This document shows positions 25,379-35,825 of a stretch of 64,000 nucleotides of DNA, one piece after another (the stretch's first letter is position 1; every line of letters starts with the position of its first letter). The position numbers and the translations under genes were made by a program. Location of the stretch: the NCBI GenBank assembly GCA_017619675.1, contig JAFZRX010000001.1:1-64000 (forward strand), written 5' to 3'. Under the pieces are notes generated by a model that saw only the letters and a program-made list of their open reading frames with translations, did not search any database and had not been told where the DNA came from. The stretch comes from Bacteroidales bacterium. Lineage in GTDB: Bacteria > Bacteroidota > Bacteroidia > Bacteroidales > UBA932.

Positions 25379-26759
25379 TTCTCTTGCTAAGTTTTATGGC
25401 CGACGGCTTGATGCTTATACCTACCAGGTCTCCCTTGTCCCAGATGTCCTGGGTGTCAACGTACAGATGGTCTCCGTTCTCAGTGAGGACGGTAAGATGG
25501 TAATGGTCTCCCTTGTAGAGAATCACGTAAACCTCTCCGGCAAGGGTGCCTTCTTCCTGATGGTCAAGGAGTTCGATGTCCTGGAAGTCCACCTTGGCTA
25601 CGACTTCGTCTCCTGCCTCGGCTCCCGCCAGCGGCATGCACTCGAACTCTCCGCCAAGCAGATCAACGTGGTTCTCGTCAGTCATCACGCCCTCAAGGGT
25701 GTTGCAGACGCGCTCCTTGCGCATTACCTGGATATCGGACGGCTTGATGAGCATGCCCACCTTGCTGCCGGGCTCGAAGGCGTTGTAGTCCTGGATCATG
25801 AGCTCGTAGCCGCTGTCTGAATCCACGAACATCTCGTAGTGGACGCCCTTGAAGGTGCAGGACTTGACGGTGCCGCTGAACTGGGCTCCTTCCGTGTGGG
25901 ACATGATGTAGATGTCCTCCGGACGGATGACTACGTCAACGGGATTGTTGGTGCCGAAGCCTTCGTCCACGCACTCGAAGTCGTGTCCTATGAAGTTGAC
26001 CTTGCGGTCCTCTATCATCGTTCCGTTGAGGATGTTGCTCTCGCCTATGAAGTCTGCCACGAAGGAGTTCACGGGCTCGTTGTAGATGTCAGCGGGGGTG
26101 CCTATCTGCTGGATCTTGCCTTCGTTCATAACTACGATGGTGTCAGACAGGGTAAGGGCCTCTTCCTGGTCGTGGGTTACATATATGAAGGTGATGCCAA
26201 GTTTCTGGTGCATCTCCTTGAGTTCGATCTGCATGTCCTGGCGCATCTTGTGGTCCAGGGCGGAGAGCGGCTCGTCAAGGAGCAGCACCTTGGGCTGGTT
26301 CACAAGGGCCCGGGCGATAGCCACACGCTGCTGCTGGCCGCCGGAGAGGGACTCCACGTCGCGGTCCTCGTAGTCCGTCATGGACACCATCTTGAGCACT
26401 TTGCGCACGCGTTGCTCTATCTCCTTCTCAGGAACCTTGGCCAGTTTGAGGCCGAAGGCGATGTTGTCATACACGTCCAGGTGAGGGAAGAGGGCGTACC
26501 TCTGGAACACGGTGTTCAGGGTGCGCTTGTATGGAGGCATTCCGGAGATGTCCTTGCCGTCCATGTATACGGTGCCGGAGTCCGGGGTTGTGAATCCGGA
26601 GATCAGGCGCAGGGTAGTGGTCTTGCCGCAGCCGGAGGGTCCCAGCAGGGTCAGGAATTCGCCTTTCTTGATATCGAGGCTGATATTGTCCAGGACTTTC
26701 TTGCCTCCGAAGGACTTGGAGACATTCTCAAGCCTGATGATAACGTCTTTGTCAGTCAT
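25368..26759 (-). CDS. potA: Spermidine/putrescine ABC transporter ATPase
   Basis: The protein has 463 residues. The ATPase domain has Walker [10 protein letters not shown] (40-48), signature [15 protein letters not shown], Walker [12 protein letters not shown] and VTHDQEEAL. The C-terminus carries the TOBE-type domain, extended to about 230 residues, apparently with two TOBE-like units ([19 protein letters not shown] and [19 protein letters not shown]), so it is ~90 residues longer than E. coli PotA. It energises polyamine import by the PotBC channel. It follows the outer-membrane protein gene by 7 bp. Confidence 0.95.
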   Translation of the reverse strand: MTDKDVIIRLENVSKSFGGKKVLDNISLDIKKGEFLTLLGPSGCGKTTTLRLISGFTTPDSGTVYMDGKDISGMPPYKRTLNTVFQRYALFPHLDVYDNIAFGLKLAKVPEKEIEQRVRKVLKMVSMTDYEDRDVESLSGGQQQRVAIARALVNQPKVLLLDEPLSALDHKMRQDMQIELKEMHQKLGITFIYVTHDQEEALTLSDTIVVMNEGKIQQIGTPADIYNEPVNSFVADFIGESNILNGTMIEDRKVNFIGHDFECVDEGFGTNNPVDVVIRPEDIYIMSHTEGAQFSGTVKSCTFKGVHYEMFVDSDSGYELMIQDYNAFEPGSKVGMLIKPSDIQVMRKERVCNTLEGVMTDENHVDLLGGEFECMPLAGAEAGDEVVAKVDFQDIELLDHQEEGTLAGEVYVILYKGDHYHLTVLTENGDHLYVDTQDIWDKGDLVGISIKPSAIKLSKRNDN

Positions 26760-26766
26760 CTTGCAA

Positions 26767-27744
26767 CTAGCGGGTGAAAAGGTTGGTCAGGTTAAGGTTA
26801 TATGTGATTCCGCCGCTGAAGAGCGGTCCTTCAATGGTGTCATAGCAGGCCAGGGCGTGGAGCCTGAGGTCCTGGCTGTCCGCCAGGGGATAGTACTGCA
26901 GGGCGCCGCCGATGTAGCCGCGCTCGTAAGGCATGTCAAAATCCGGCAGGCCTCCTGCCTCGCAGCCTCCCTTTACAAGGAAGTCGAAGTGGTCTGAGAT
27001 ATGGAAATCCGCGGTGTACGCGAATGTGTGGCTGCTTGCGCCGTCGTAAAGGGCAAGGATGTAGTCAAGGCCCAGGGTGAGCCAGTCAGTCACGTCCAGC
27101 TGGTTGCCGCTGCCGAACAACTTTATGTTCTCTCCCTTTCCCTTGCCGTATTCCATGAGGTTGACGGACCACAGTGAGCGGTATATGTCAAAGTCTCCGG
27201 TCCACATTGCGGCGTAGGAGAGGAGTTTCTGGTCGAAAGGCTTGTAGTTGAAAGGTGAGGAAGTTGCCTGAAGTGTGAACGCGTTGGACTCGGAGGGGGT
27301 TGCGTATGTGAGTTTGCCGCCCCACTGATATACCTGCGCGTTGTTCCAGAATGAGGAGTTTATCTCCCAGTAACTGTCCCAGTCGTATTGGTCTATTTCA
27401 AATGAACCTATCGCTATGATGTCTTTTCCCACGGTGAATGACCAGTTGCCTAGGTTAAGGCTGACATTGGCCCAGTCACACCAGTTCAGGACGTCTGCGC
27501 GCCATGTGTTCTGGTAAAGTTCAGGGGTTGTAGGTTCATCACTGACCCAGTGATTGCTGATTGAGTAGGAGAAAAGTTCTCCGAGGTCACCCTCTACAAG
27601 AGTGTAGAGATAAGGGATAACAGGGTAGTCGAATCTTGCGATTACAGACACTTGCGGAACATTGCTTTCCGGGTCTGCCTCCTGGGCGAAAACAGGAGTG
27701 CAGCAAATGGCGCATACGGCCAAAAGCGACAAAATTCTCTTCAT
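26767..27744 (-). CDS. Outer-membrane beta-barrel-like protein, first gene of the pot operon
   Basis: The protein has 325 residues with a signal peptide ([18 protein letters not shown]) and repeated amphipathic beta strands with aromatic girdle residues, ending in an aromatic-rich strand ([13 protein letters not shown]). The pattern fits an outer-membrane porin or barrel; the exact family is not recognised. It is separated from potA by only 7 bp and heads the pot operon, so it may supply the outer-membrane path for the polyamine transporter; that link is inference. Confidence 0.75.
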   Translation of the reverse strand: MKRILSLLAVCAICCTPVFAQEADPESNVPQVSVIARFDYPVIPYLYTLVEGDLGELFSYSISNHWVSDEPTTPELYQNTWRADVLNWCDWANVSLNLGNWSFTVGKDIIAIGSFEIDQYDWDSYWEINSSFWNNAQVYQWGGKLTYATPSESNAFTLQATSSPFNYKPFDQKLLSYAAMWTGDFDIYRSLWSVNLMEYGKGKGENIKLFGSGNQLDVTDWLTLGLDYILALYDGASSHTFAYTADFHISDHFDFLVKGGCEAGGLPDFDMPYERGYIGGALQYYPLADSQDLRLHALACYDTIEGPLFSGGITYNLNLTNLFTR

Positions 27745-27799
27745 TCTATTAACTGTCAGAGCATAAAAGATTATTTAACGTCACAAATATCGCAAAAAA

Positions 27800-27830
27800 T
27801 TTGGTATGTAAATAAAAATCTTTAAATTTG
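27800..27830 (+). promoter_or_regulatory. Promoter of the branched-chain amino acid operon
   Basis: TTTG (27800-27803), 19 bp, TAAATTTG (27823-27830) exactly matches the Bacteroidota -33/-7 pattern. The expected transcript starts near 27836, about 15 bases before the leader peptide start codon. Confidence 0.75.
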
Positions 27831-27850
27831 TATCCAGTAGTGATTACCGT

Positions 27851-27916
27851 ATGACAAATATAGTTAGCGCATCCCTTATCCTCATCGTCCTTGTGGTCCT
27901 TCTGGTTCGCCTCTAG
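27851..27916 (+). CDS. Leu/Ile/Val-rich attenuator leader peptide
   Basis: A 21-codon ORF (ATG at 27851, TAG at 27914-27916) in the untranslated leader of the ilv operon. Fourteen of its 21 residues are Leu, Ile or Val, including the run LILIVLVVLLV, exactly the three end products of the operon. Ribosome stalling on these codons would be the sensor of an attenuator, as in ilvB and ilvG leaders of enterobacteria. No start-codon competitor or homologous protein function is likely. Confidence 0.85.
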   Translation: MTNIVSASLILIVLVVLLVRL

Positions 27917-27989
27917 GTCTGGGATGTCGTTATAGATTTTAAAAGTTGAAGCCCATCTCAGACAAGACACTGAGAGAGGCTTTTTTTTT
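27917..27989 (+). promoter_or_regulatory. Attenuator: antiterminator and terminator of the ilv operon
   Basis: Segment 2, GTCTGGGATG (27917-27926), can pair with segment 3, CATCTCAGAC (27954-27963), over 10 bp with one G-U pair. Segment 3 also forms the terminator: AAGCC plus TCTCAG (27949-27961) pairs with CTGAGA plus GGCTT (27970-27982), followed by nine T (27981-27989). Segment 2 can alternatively pair with CATCCC (27870-27875) inside the leader ORF. The arrangement is the classical 1:2, 2:3, 3:4 attenuator, ending 13 bp before ilvD. Confidence 0.82.
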
Positions 27990-28001
27990 AAATACATATT
28001 T

Positions 28002-29843
28002 ATGGGAAAAAAGACTTACAGAAGCGCGCAGACAATTACCGGCCGCAGGATGGCGGGGGCCAGGGCCCTCTGGAAGGCCTGTGGAATGACTTCTTCCCAG
28101 ATGGGAAAGCCGGTCATTGCCATTGCAAATTCGTTCACCCAGTTTGTTCCGGGACACACGCACTTGCATGATGCCGGACAGTTGGTAAAGGAAGAGATTG
28201 AGAAACTGGGCTGCTTTGCCGCCGAGTTCAATACAATAGCCGTTGACGACGGAATTGCAATGGGGCATGACGGAATGCTCTATTCGCTGCCCTCGCGTGA
28301 CCTGATAGCGGACAGCGTAGAATATATGTGTAACGCCCATAAGGCGGACGCGCTGGTTTGCATAAGCAATTGCGACAAGATCACCCCGGGTATGCTCATG
28401 GCCGCTATGAGGCTGAACATTCCGGCGGTTTTCGTTTCAGGAGGGCCAATGGAGGCCGGCGTGGCCGGATCCGCAAAGCTGGACCTCATTGACGCAATGA
28501 TCAAGTCTGCGGATCCTTCCATGAGCGACGCCGACGTGGCCCAGATCGAGGCCGCCGCCTGCCCGGGCTGCGGATGCTGCTCCGGAATGTTTACCGCAAA
28601 TTCCATGAACTGCCTCACCGAGGCCATTGGCATGGCGCTGCCGGGCAACGGCACGGTGCTGGCCACGCACGTGCGCAGGGCGGAACTCTTCCGCGAGGCT
28701 GCGCGCCTGATTGTGAATAATACTTACAAATATTATGACGAAGGCGACGAGAGCGTGCTGCCGCGGAGCATTGCCACGCGCCAGGCGTTCCTGAACGCCA
28801 TGGCGCTGGACATTGCGATGGGTGGCTCCTCCAACACCGTGCTGCACCTGCTTGCAGTGGCGGCGGAGGCCGGCGTGAATTTCACGATGGACGACATTGA
28901 CGCCCTGTCCCGCAAGGTGCCCTGCCTCTGCAAGGTTGCGCCCAATACGGCCAAGTACCACGTCGAGGACGTGGGCCGCGCCGGCGGCATCATGGCACTC
29001 ATGGAGTGCCTGAACGACGCCGGCCTGGTGGACGCCTCCTGCAAAAGGGTGGACGGCCTCACGCTGGCGGACGCCATAGGCAAATACAGCCTGATGGGTG
29101 CCAGCGTTTCGGCCGAGGCCAAGGATATCTACAGCTGCGCCCCGGCCCGCCGCTTCAACATTGTGATGGGCTCGCAGGACACGCGCTTCGCATCCTTCGA
29201 CACTGACCGTGCGGAAGGCTGCATCCGCGACGTGGCGCACGCCTATACAAAGGACGGCGGCCTGGCCGTGCTCAAGGGCAACGTTGCAGCTGACGGCTGC
29301 ATAGTGAAGACAGCCGGCGTGGACGAGTCCATATTCCATTTCAGCGGCCCCGCAAAGGTGTTCGATTCGCAGGAAGAGGCCTGCGATGGCATCCTGGGCG
29401 GAAAGGTTGTGAGCGGAGACGTTGTAGTTATCCGCTATGAGGGCCCCAAGGGTGGCCCCGGAATGCAGGAAATGCTTTATCCTACCTCATATATCAAGTC
29501 AATGCACCTTGGAAAGGAGTGCGCCCTGATTACGGACGGACGCTTCAGCGGAGGTACGTCGGGCCTGAGCATAGGCCACATATCGCCGGAGGCCGCATCG
29601 GGCGGAATCATCGGCCTGGTAGAGGACGGAGACATCATAACAATAGACATTCCTTCAAGGAGCATCTCGCTTGAAGTGGGGGAGAGCGTACTTGAGGAGC
29701 GCCGCGCAAGGCAGTTGGCCCGCGGCAGGAAGGCATATACCCCCGCGACCAGGGACCGCAAGGTATCCAAGTCGCTCAAGGCATATGCCGCGATGGTTAG
29801 TTCGGCAGACAAGGGCGGAATACGCCTGATTGAAGAAGATTGA
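28002..29843 (+). CDS. ilvD: Dihydroxy-acid dehydratase
   Basis: The protein has 613 residues. It dehydrates 2,3-dihydroxy-isovalerate and -methylvalerate to the 2-oxo acids of valine and isoleucine synthesis, using an Fe-S cluster. Cluster cysteines are in [10 protein letters not shown] and [35 protein letters not shown] near the C-terminus is diagnostic. First structural gene of the BCAA operon, 13 bp behind the attenuator T-tract. Its TGA lies 2 bp before the ilvB ATG. Confidence 0.97.
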   Translation: MGKKTYRSAQTITGRRMAGARALWKACGMTSSQMGKPVIAIANSFTQFVPGHTHLHDAGQLVKEEIEKLGCFAAEFNTIAVDDGIAMGHDGMLYSLPSRDLIADSVEYMCNAHKADALVCISNCDKITPGMLMAAMRLNIPAVFVSGGPMEAGVAGSAKLDLIDAMIKSADPSMSDADVAQIEAAACPGCGCCSGMFTANSMNCLTEAIGMALPGNGTVLATHVRRAELFREAARLIVNNTYKYYDEGDESVLPRSIATRQAFLNAMALDIAMGGSSNTVLHLLAVAAEAGVNFTMDDIDALSRKVPCLCKVAPNTAKYHVEDVGRAGGIMALMECLNDAGLVDASCKRVDGLTLADAIGKYSLMGASVSAEAKDIYSCAPARRFNIVMGSQDTRFASFDTDRAEGCIRDVAHAYTKDGGLAVLKGNVAADGCIVKTAGVDESIFHFSGPAKVFDSQEEACDGILGGKVVSGDVVVIRYEGPKGGPGMQEMLYPTSYIKSMHLGKECALITDGRFSGGTSGLSIGHISPEAASGGIIGLVEDGDIITIDIPSRSISLEVGESVLEERRARQLARGRKAYTPATRDRKVSKSLKAYAAMVSSADKGGIRLIEED

Positions 29844-29845
29844 TT

Positions 29846-31573
29846 ATGGCAGAAAACGACAAAATGATCAAGGGTTCGCAAATCCTTATGCGCGCCCTCC
29901 AGGAAGAAGGCGTCAAGGTTATCTGGGGATATCCCGGCGGACAGATTATGCCCGTGTATGACGCTTTGTACGATTATCAGGATGTATTCAGGCACATACT
30001 GGTGCGCCACGAGCAGGGTGCCATCCACGCCGCGCAGGGTTATGCGCGCGTGAGCGGCAAGACCGGCGTGGTGCTGGTGACCTCCGGTCCGGGAGCCACC
30101 AACGTGATGACCGGTATTGCTGACGCAATGATAGATTCCACCCCCGTGGTCGTGATCAGCGGCCAGGTGGGCAACAATATGCTGGGAACAGACGCTTTCC
30201 AGGAGGCGGACGTGATAGGACTTTCAACGCCTGTCACAAAGTGGTGCTACCAGATCCGCCGTCCCCAGGACATAGCCCCAGCCGTGGCAAAGGCGTTCTA
30301 CATCGCCTCCTCAGGCCGTCCGGGTCCTGTGCTCCTGGATATAACCAGGGACGCACAGGTGGGCCTTGCGGAGTATCACTTCGACCTCTGCACCTCCATC
30401 CGCAGTTACCGTCCCAACCCGCCTATGCCGGAGAAGGACGTCAGGACCGCCGCGGAGATGATAGCCCGCGCGGACAGGCCTTTGCTCATTTACGGACAGG
30501 GAATCACCCTTTCCGGAGCGGAGGACGCCCTCAAGGCATTCCTGGACAAGACCGGAATCCCCGCGACTTCAACGCTGCTGGGATTGAGCGCCCTGCCGTC
30601 AGACTACAAGCATTTCATTGGAATGGCCGGAATGCACGGCAACATCGCTCCAAACGTAATGACCCAGAAGTGCGACCTGCTGATAGCAATAGGAATGCGC
30701 TTTGACGACCGCGTGACCTGCAAGATGTCAGAGTACGCAAAGCAGGCGCGCAAGATACACGTAGACATTGACGAGGCGGAAATAGGCAAGAATATCCAGG
30801 TCGACCTGGGCGTCCACGGAGACGCCAAGGCCGTGCTGGAGCGCCTGACTGAACTGGTTCCGTCCTCAGACTATACAGAGTGGGAGAAAGTGGCCGAGAA
30901 CTGCCGCAAGGCGGAGACCGCGGAGGTCATCAATCCTGAGATCCATCCAACCGAAGGCCCCATCACCATGGGCGAGGTTGTCAACACCGTGGCTGACATT
31001 GTGAAGGATTCAGCCATCGTAATAACCGACGTGGGCCAGAACCAGATGCTGGGAGCCCGCTACTCCCGCTTCAACCAGAAGCGCAGCCTGATCACCTCCG
31101 GCGGACTTGGCACAATGGGCTTCGGCCTGCCGGCCGCCATTGGAGCCAAGGTTGCCAGGCCGGACCGCCAGGTCTGCCTGTTCGTTGGCGACGGCGGCCT
31201 CCAGATGACCATCCAGGAACTGGGTACCATCATGCAGGAAGGCATCGGCGTAAAGATAGTAGTGCTCAACAACAACTGGCTGGGCAACGTGCGGCAGTGG
31301 CAGCAACTGTTCTGGAAGTCCCGCTATTCGTTCACAAGGCTGATCAATCCGGATTTCAAGGCCATCACGGAGGCTTACGGAATCAAGTACCTCCGCGTTG
31401 AGGACAGGGACAAACTGGCGGAGACCGTCAAGCAGATGATTGAGGAACCGGGTCCGTGCCTGCTTGAGGCATGCGTGCTGGAAGAGGGAATGGTATTCCC
31501 CATGATAGCCCCGGGAAAGAGTGTAGATGACATTATGGTTACCAAAGATAAATTGTTTGTATATGGAGAATGA
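29846..31573 (+). CDS. ilvB: Acetolactate synthase, large subunit
   Basis: I chose the ATG at 29846 (MAENDKMIKGSQIL) over an in-frame TTG two codons earlier. The 575-residue protein has the three TPP-enzyme domains: PYR with the activating glutamate in HEQGAIHAAQGYARVSG, the central FAD-type domain, and the PP domain with the TPP motif starting GDGG and ending near NNNWLGNVRQW. It condenses two pyruvates, or pyruvate with 2-oxobutyrate. The ilvN start overlaps its 3' end. Confidence 0.96.
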   Translation: MAENDKMIKGSQILMRALQEEGVKVIWGYPGGQIMPVYDALYDYQDVFRHILVRHEQGAIHAAQGYARVSGKTGVVLVTSGPGATNVMTGIADAMIDSTPVVVISGQVGNNMLGTDAFQEADVIGLSTPVTKWCYQIRRPQDIAPAVAKAFYIASSGRPGPVLLDITRDAQVGLAEYHFDLCTSIRSYRPNPPMPEKDVRTAAEMIARADRPLLIYGQGITLSGAEDALKAFLDKTGIPATSTLLGLSALPSDYKHFIGMAGMHGNIAPNVMTQKCDLLIAIGMRFDDRVTCKMSEYAKQARKIHVDIDEAEIGKNIQVDLGVHGDAKAVLERLTELVPSSDYTEWEKVAENCRKAETAEVINPEIHPTEGPITMGEVVNTVADIVKDSAIVITDVGQNQMLGARYSRFNQKRSLITSGGLGTMGFGLPAAIGAKVARPDRQVCLFVGDGGLQMTIQELGTIMQEGIGVKIVVLNNNWLGNVRQWQQLFWKSRYSFTRLINPDFKAITEAYGIKYLRVEDRDKLAETVKQMIEEPGPCLLEACVLEEGMVFPMIAPGKSVDDIMVTKDKLFVYGE

Positions 31574-31889
31574 GAAAATGTATCTGGTGGAGGTTTACAC
31601 TGAGAACCAGGTAGGCCTCCTTGTTACGGTTACGGGAATCTTCAGCAGGCGCAGCCTGAACATTGACCGTCTTGAGACCGCTCCAACCCCCCTGGAGGGC
31701 ATCCACGTGCTTTATATCACAACCGTCACCACGCTTAGCATGATACGCAAGGTGGTGCAGTTCCTGGAGAAGAAAGTGGACGTGGTCAAGGCCTTCTACA
31801 AGGAATATGAAGGCGAACAGCTGCTTACCACGCCTCACTTTGACCAGGTGCAGCTGGCTACGGTAGCCGAATTACTGAATATTGAATAA
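31563..31889 (+). CDS. ilvN: Acetolactate synthase, small (regulatory) subunit
   Basis: I placed the start at 31563 (MENEKMYLVEVYTEN), overlapping the ilvB stop by 11 bp; 31578 is an alternative, giving 103 instead of 108 residues. The ACT domain is clear: VEVYTENQVGLLVTVTGIF, RRSLNIDRLETAPT, and a VVQFLEKKVDVVKAF helix. It is shorter than the ~160-residue IlvH type and so lacks the second domain. It gives valine feedback to IlvB in related enzymes. Confidence 0.92.
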   Translation: MENEKMYLVEVYTENQVGLLVTVTGIFSRRSLNIDRLETAPTPLEGIHVLYITTVTTLSMIRKVVQFLEKKVDVVKAFYKEYEGEQLLTTPHFDQVQLATVAELLNIE

Positions 31890-31908
31890 CAAATTAAATA
31901 AGACATTT

Positions 31909-32955
31909 ATGGCACAGATGAATTTTGGCGGCGTAATGGAGAATGTAGTTACCCGCGGAGAGTTTTCCATGGACAAGGCACACGAGGTGCTTGCAGGAAA
32001 GAAGATTGCAGTTATCGGCTACGGCGTACAGGGCCCCGGCCAGTCACTGAACCTCAAGGACAACGGATTTGACGTAATAATTGGCCAGCGTCAGGGCAAG
32101 ACCTACGAGAAGGCCATCAAGGACGGCTGGGTTCCGGGAGAGACTCTCTTTGGAATCGAGGAGGCCTGCGACAAGGGAGACATCATCATGCTCCTCCTTT
32201 CAGATGCCGCGGTGCTTTCAGTATGGCCCACCATCAAGCCTTACCTCACCAAGGGCAAGACCCTCTACTTCTCACACGGATTCGCTATCACCTGGAACGA
32301 CCGCACCGGCTGCGTTCCTCCTGAGGACGTCGACGTTATCATGGTAGCCCCCAAGGGCTCCGGCGCAACGGTTCGTTCACTGTTCCTCGAGGGCCGCGGA
32401 ATCAACTCTTCCTACGCTATCTATCAGGACTACACAGGAAACGCTTACAATACAACCATCGCTTTGGGAATTGGAATCGGCTCAGGATATCTGTTCGAGA
32501 CCACATTCCAGCGCGAGGCCGTTTCTGACCTCACCGGTGAGAGAGGATCCCTCATGGGAGCAATCCAGGGCCTTCTGAGCGCCCAGTACGAGGTGCTCCG
32601 CGAGAACGGACACTCTCCTTCCGAGGCGTTCAACGAGACCGTAGAGGAGCTCACCCAGTCCCTGATGCCGCTGTTCGCAGCAAAGGGAATGGACTGGATG
32701 TACGCAAACTGCTCCACCACCGCACAGAGGGGCGCCCTTGACTGGATGGGTCCTTTCCACGATGCCATCAAGCCTGTCGTACAGAAACTGTACGCCAGCG
32801 TAAAGAGCGGCAACGAGGCCCAGATCTCAATGGACAGCAACAGCAAGCCTGACTACCGCGAAGGCCTTGAGAAGGAACTGAAGGCCCTCCGCGAGAGCGA
32901 GATGTGGCAGACAGCCGCCACCGTGCGCAAACTCCGTCCCGAGAACAACAAGTAA
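31909..32955 (+). CDS. ilvC: Ketol-acid reductoisomerase
   Basis: Start at ATG 31909 (MAQMNFGGVMENVV); the frame extends upstream only to a weak TTG inside the ilvN end. The 348-residue protein has the NAD(P)H-binding GYGVQGPGQSLNLKDNG motif followed by GQRQGKTYEKA (phosphate-binding loop), then the knotted helical domain with the metal-binding glutamates region (DLTGERGSLMGAIQGLL). It isomerises and reduces acetolactate and acetohydroxybutyrate. Class I KARI length. Confidence 0.96.
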   Translation: MAQMNFGGVMENVVTRGEFSMDKAHEVLAGKKIAVIGYGVQGPGQSLNLKDNGFDVIIGQRQGKTYEKAIKDGWVPGETLFGIEEACDKGDIIMLLLSDAAVLSVWPTIKPYLTKGKTLYFSHGFAITWNDRTGCVPPEDVDVIMVAPKGSGATVRSLFLEGRGINSSYAIYQDYTGNAYNTTIALGIGIGSGYLFETTFQREAVSDLTGERGSLMGAIQGLLSAQYEVLRENGHSPSEAFNETVEELTQSLMPLFAAKGMDWMYANCSTTAQRGALDWMGPFHDAIKPVVQKLYASVKSGNEAQISMDSNSKPDYREGLEKELKALRESEMWQTAATVRKLRPENNK

Positions 32956-32964
32956 TCCACTTTT

Positions 32965-34458
32965 ATGGACGATAAGGTTTACATATTTGACACCACGCTC
33001 CGCGACGGCGAACAGGTGCCCGGATGCCAGCTCAACACCGTTGAGAAGATCCAGGTGGCCAAGGCGCTGGAGGAACTTGGCGTCGATGTGATAGAGGCGG
33101 GATTCCCCATTTCCAGCCCCGGAGATTTCAACTCAGTCATTGAAATCTCCAAGGCTGTGACCTGGCCTACCATCTGCGCCCTGAGCCGCGCCGTCAAGAA
33201 AGACATTGACACCGCGGCGGAGGCGCTGCAGTACGCCAAGCACAAGAGGATCCACACCGGAATAGGCACATCGGACTACCACATCAAGTACAAGTTCGAC
33301 TCCAACCGCGAGGAGATACTCCAGCGCGCGGTCGAGGCCGTCAAGTACGCCAAGAAGTATGTGGAGGACGTGGAGTTCTACGCGGAGGACGCGGGACGCA
33401 CGGACAACGAGTACCTGGCACGCGTGGTTGAGGCCGTCATCAAGGCCGGAGCCACCGTGGTGAACATTCCGGATACTACGGGATATTGCCTGCCGGCGGA
33501 GTACTCGGAGAAGATCAAGTATCTGTTCGAGCACGTGGACGGCATCCAGAACGCCATAATCTCCACCCACTGCCACAACGACCTGGGAATGGCCACGGCC
33601 AACACCATGGCCGGCATCATGGCCGGAGCGCGCCAGGCGGAGGTTACCATAAACGGAATTGGCGAGAGGGCCGGAAACACCTCGCTGGAGGAAGTTGTGA
33701 TGATCCTCAAGTGCCACAAGAACCTTGGGGTGCACACGGACATCAACAACCGCAAGATCTATCCGCTGAGCCGCACCGTGTCAAGCCTGATGAACATGCC
33801 GGTACAGCCCAACAAGGCCATCGTGGGAAAGAACGCTTTTGCGCATTCCTCCGGAATCCACCAGGACGGCGTGCTCAAGAACATGTCCACATACGAGATC
33901 ATGGACCCGCAGGACGTGGGCCTGGATGCCAACAGCATAGTGCTCACCGCCAGGAGCGGACGCGCCGCACTCAAGCACAGGCTTGAGGTGCTGGGCGTCA
34001 AGAAAAGCGGTGAGGACCTGGACAAGATCTACGACGCCTTCCTGCTGCTTGCAGACAAGAAGAAAGAGATCCATGACGACGACCTGCTCCTCCTTGCGGG
34101 CGCGCACGGCCAGGACCACCACATCAAGCTGGAGTACCTTCAGGTAACCAGCGGCATTGGGGTGCGCCAGGTGGCCAGCGTGGGCCTGAACATAGCGGGC
34201 GAGCAGTTCGAGTCCGCTTCCACGGGCAACGGCCCGGTTGACGCGGCCATCAACGCCATCAGGAACATAATCCGCAGGAGCGTTGTCATCAAGGAACTCA
34301 CAATCCAGAACATTGCCGGCGGTTCCGACGATACCTGCAAGGTACATATGCAGGTGGAGAGTGACGGACACATCTATTACGGATTCGGTACCAATACGGA
34401 CATAGTGGCGTCCTCAGTGGAGGCCTATGTGGATTGCCTTAATAAAATCCAGAAGTAA
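32965..34458 (+). CDS. leuA: 2-isopropylmalate synthase
   Basis: The protein has 497 residues. The TIM-barrel catalytic domain starts with [17 protein letters not shown] and has the metal-binding [13 protein letters not shown] motif; the C-terminal ~130 residues are the LeuA leucine-binding regulatory domain. It condenses 2-oxoisovalerate with acetyl-CoA, first step of leucine synthesis. It follows ilvC by 9 bp and overlaps leuC (TAATG). A second family member, 36419-37954, is the citramalate synthase, so the two should not be confused. Confidence 0.94.
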   Translation: MDDKVYIFDTTLRDGEQVPGCQLNTVEKIQVAKALEELGVDVIEAGFPISSPGDFNSVIEISKAVTWPTICALSRAVKKDIDTAAEALQYAKHKRIHTGIGTSDYHIKYKFDSNREEILQRAVEAVKYAKKYVEDVEFYAEDAGRTDNEYLARVVEAVIKAGATVVNIPDTTGYCLPAEYSEKIKYLFEHVDGIQNAIISTHCHNDLGMATANTMAGIMAGARQAEVTINGIGERAGNTSLEEVVMILKCHKNLGVHTDINNRKIYPLSRTVSSLMNMPVQPNKAIVGKNAFAHSSGIHQDGVLKNMSTYEIMDPQDVGLDANSIVLTARSGRAALKHRLEVLGVKKSGEDLDKIYDAFLLLADKKKEIHDDDLLLLAGAHGQDHHIKLEYLQVTSGIGVRQVASVGLNIAGEQFESASTGNGPVDAAINAIRNIIRRSVVIKELTIQNIAGGSDDTCKVHMQVESDGHIYYGFGTNTDIVASSVEAYVDCLNKIQK

Positions 34459-35822
34459 TGAATACGCTTTTTGACAAGATTTGGGACTCGCACGTGGTAT
34501 CGCTGATACCGGACGGCCCAACCCAGTTATACATAGACAGGCTTTACTGTCACGAGGTCACCAGCCCGCAGGCGTTCGACGGCCTGCGCGCACGCGGGAT
34601 CAAGTGCTTCCGGCCGGAGAAGATATTCTGCATGCCGGACCACAACACCCCCACGCACGACCAGGACAAGCCAATCGAGGATCCCGTATCCAAGCGCCAG
34701 GTGGACAGCCTGGAGCGCAACGCCAAGGAGTTCGGGCTCAACTACTTTGGGATGATGCATCCAAAGAACGGCATCATCCACGTAGTTGGACCTGAGAGGG
34801 GACTGTCCCTGCCGGGAATGACCATTGTGTGCGGAGACTCGCACACATCCACCCACGGCGCTATGGGTGCCGTTGCCTTTGGCATAGGCACCAGCGAAGT
34901 GGAGATGGTGCTGGCTTCGCAGTGCATCCTTCAGCAGAAGCCTAAGTCGATGCGCATCAACATAGAGGGCAAACTGGGAAAGGGCGTGACCGCCAAGGAC
35001 ATGGCCCTGTACCTGATGATGAAACTCACCACCAGCGGAGCCACCGGATACTTTGTGGAGTACGCCGGAGAGGCCGTGCGCAGCCTTTCAATGGAAGGCC
35101 GCCTTACCCTGAGCAACCTGTCGATAGAGATGGGCGCCAGGGGAGGATTTATCGCTCCTGACGAGGTTACATTCGAGTACCTGAAGGGACGCGAGTATGC
35201 GCCCAAGGGCGAGGAGTGGGACAAGGCCGTGGCATATTGGAGGACGCTCAAGAGCGGAGACGACGCCGTCTTTGACAAGGAACTGTTCTTTGACGCGGCT
35301 GACATCAAGCCCATGATCACCTACGGAACCAATCCGGGAATGGGCATGCCAATAGATGCCAATATTCCTGTTCCGCAGTGCAAAGCCCTTGACTATATGG
35401 GATTTACGAGCGGGCAGAGCCTCCTTGGCCATAAGATAGACTATGTATTCCTGGGTGCGTGCACCAACGGAAGGATAGAGGACTTCAGGGCTTTCGCGTC
35501 CCTTGTCAAGGGATATAAGAAAGCCGAGGGCGTAACCGCCTGGCTGGTCCCCGGATCCTGGATGGTAGACGCCCAGATCAGGGAGGAAGGCCTTGACAAG
35601 GTACTGGAGGAAGCAGGCTTCGAGATCCGTCAGCCGGGCTGCTCCGCCTGCCTTGCAATGAACGACGACAAGATTCCGGCAGGGAAGTATTCTGTTTCTA
35701 CCAGCAACAGGAACTTCGAGGGCCGGCAGGGGCCGGGCTCGCGGACGCTGCTTGCAAGTCCGCTCACCGCTGCCGCTGCCGCCATTACCGGCGTAGTAAC
35801 CGATCCACGTAAATTCTTGTAG
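34458..35822 (+). CDS. leuC: 3-isopropylmalate dehydratase, large subunit
   Basis: The protein has 454 residues, aconitase superfamily. Fe-S cysteines lie in [13 protein letters not shown] and [12 protein letters not shown]; early motifs are [14 protein letters not shown] and [19 protein letters not shown]. With LeuD it isomerises 2- to 3-isopropylmalate and, with citramalate, makes 2-methylmalate (the CimA route). Starts on the last base of the leuA stop (TAATG). Confidence 0.96.
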   Translation: MNTLFDKIWDSHVVSLIPDGPTQLYIDRLYCHEVTSPQAFDGLRARGIKCFRPEKIFCMPDHNTPTHDQDKPIEDPVSKRQVDSLERNAKEFGLNYFGMMHPKNGIIHVVGPERGLSLPGMTIVCGDSHTSTHGAMGAVAFGIGTSEVEMVLASQCILQQKPKSMRINIEGKLGKGVTAKDMALYLMMKLTTSGATGYFVEYAGEAVRSLSMEGRLTLSNLSIEMGARGGFIAPDEVTFEYLKGREYAPKGEEWDKAVAYWRTLKSGDDAVFDKELFFDAADIKPMITYGTNPGMGMPIDANIPVPQCKALDYMGFTSGQSLLGHKIDYVFLGACTNGRIEDFRAFASLVKGYKKAEGVTAWLVPGSWMVDAQIREEGLDKVLEEAGFEIRQPGCSACLAMNDDKIPAGKYSVSTSNRNFEGRQGPGSRTLLASPLTAAAAAITGVVTDPRKFL

Positions 35823-35825
35823 ACC

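Noticed and set aside
25839-26777. Plus-strand open frame of 312 codons opposite potA
   Set aside because: Shadow of the PotA frame, which carries Walker A, signature and Walker B motifs.
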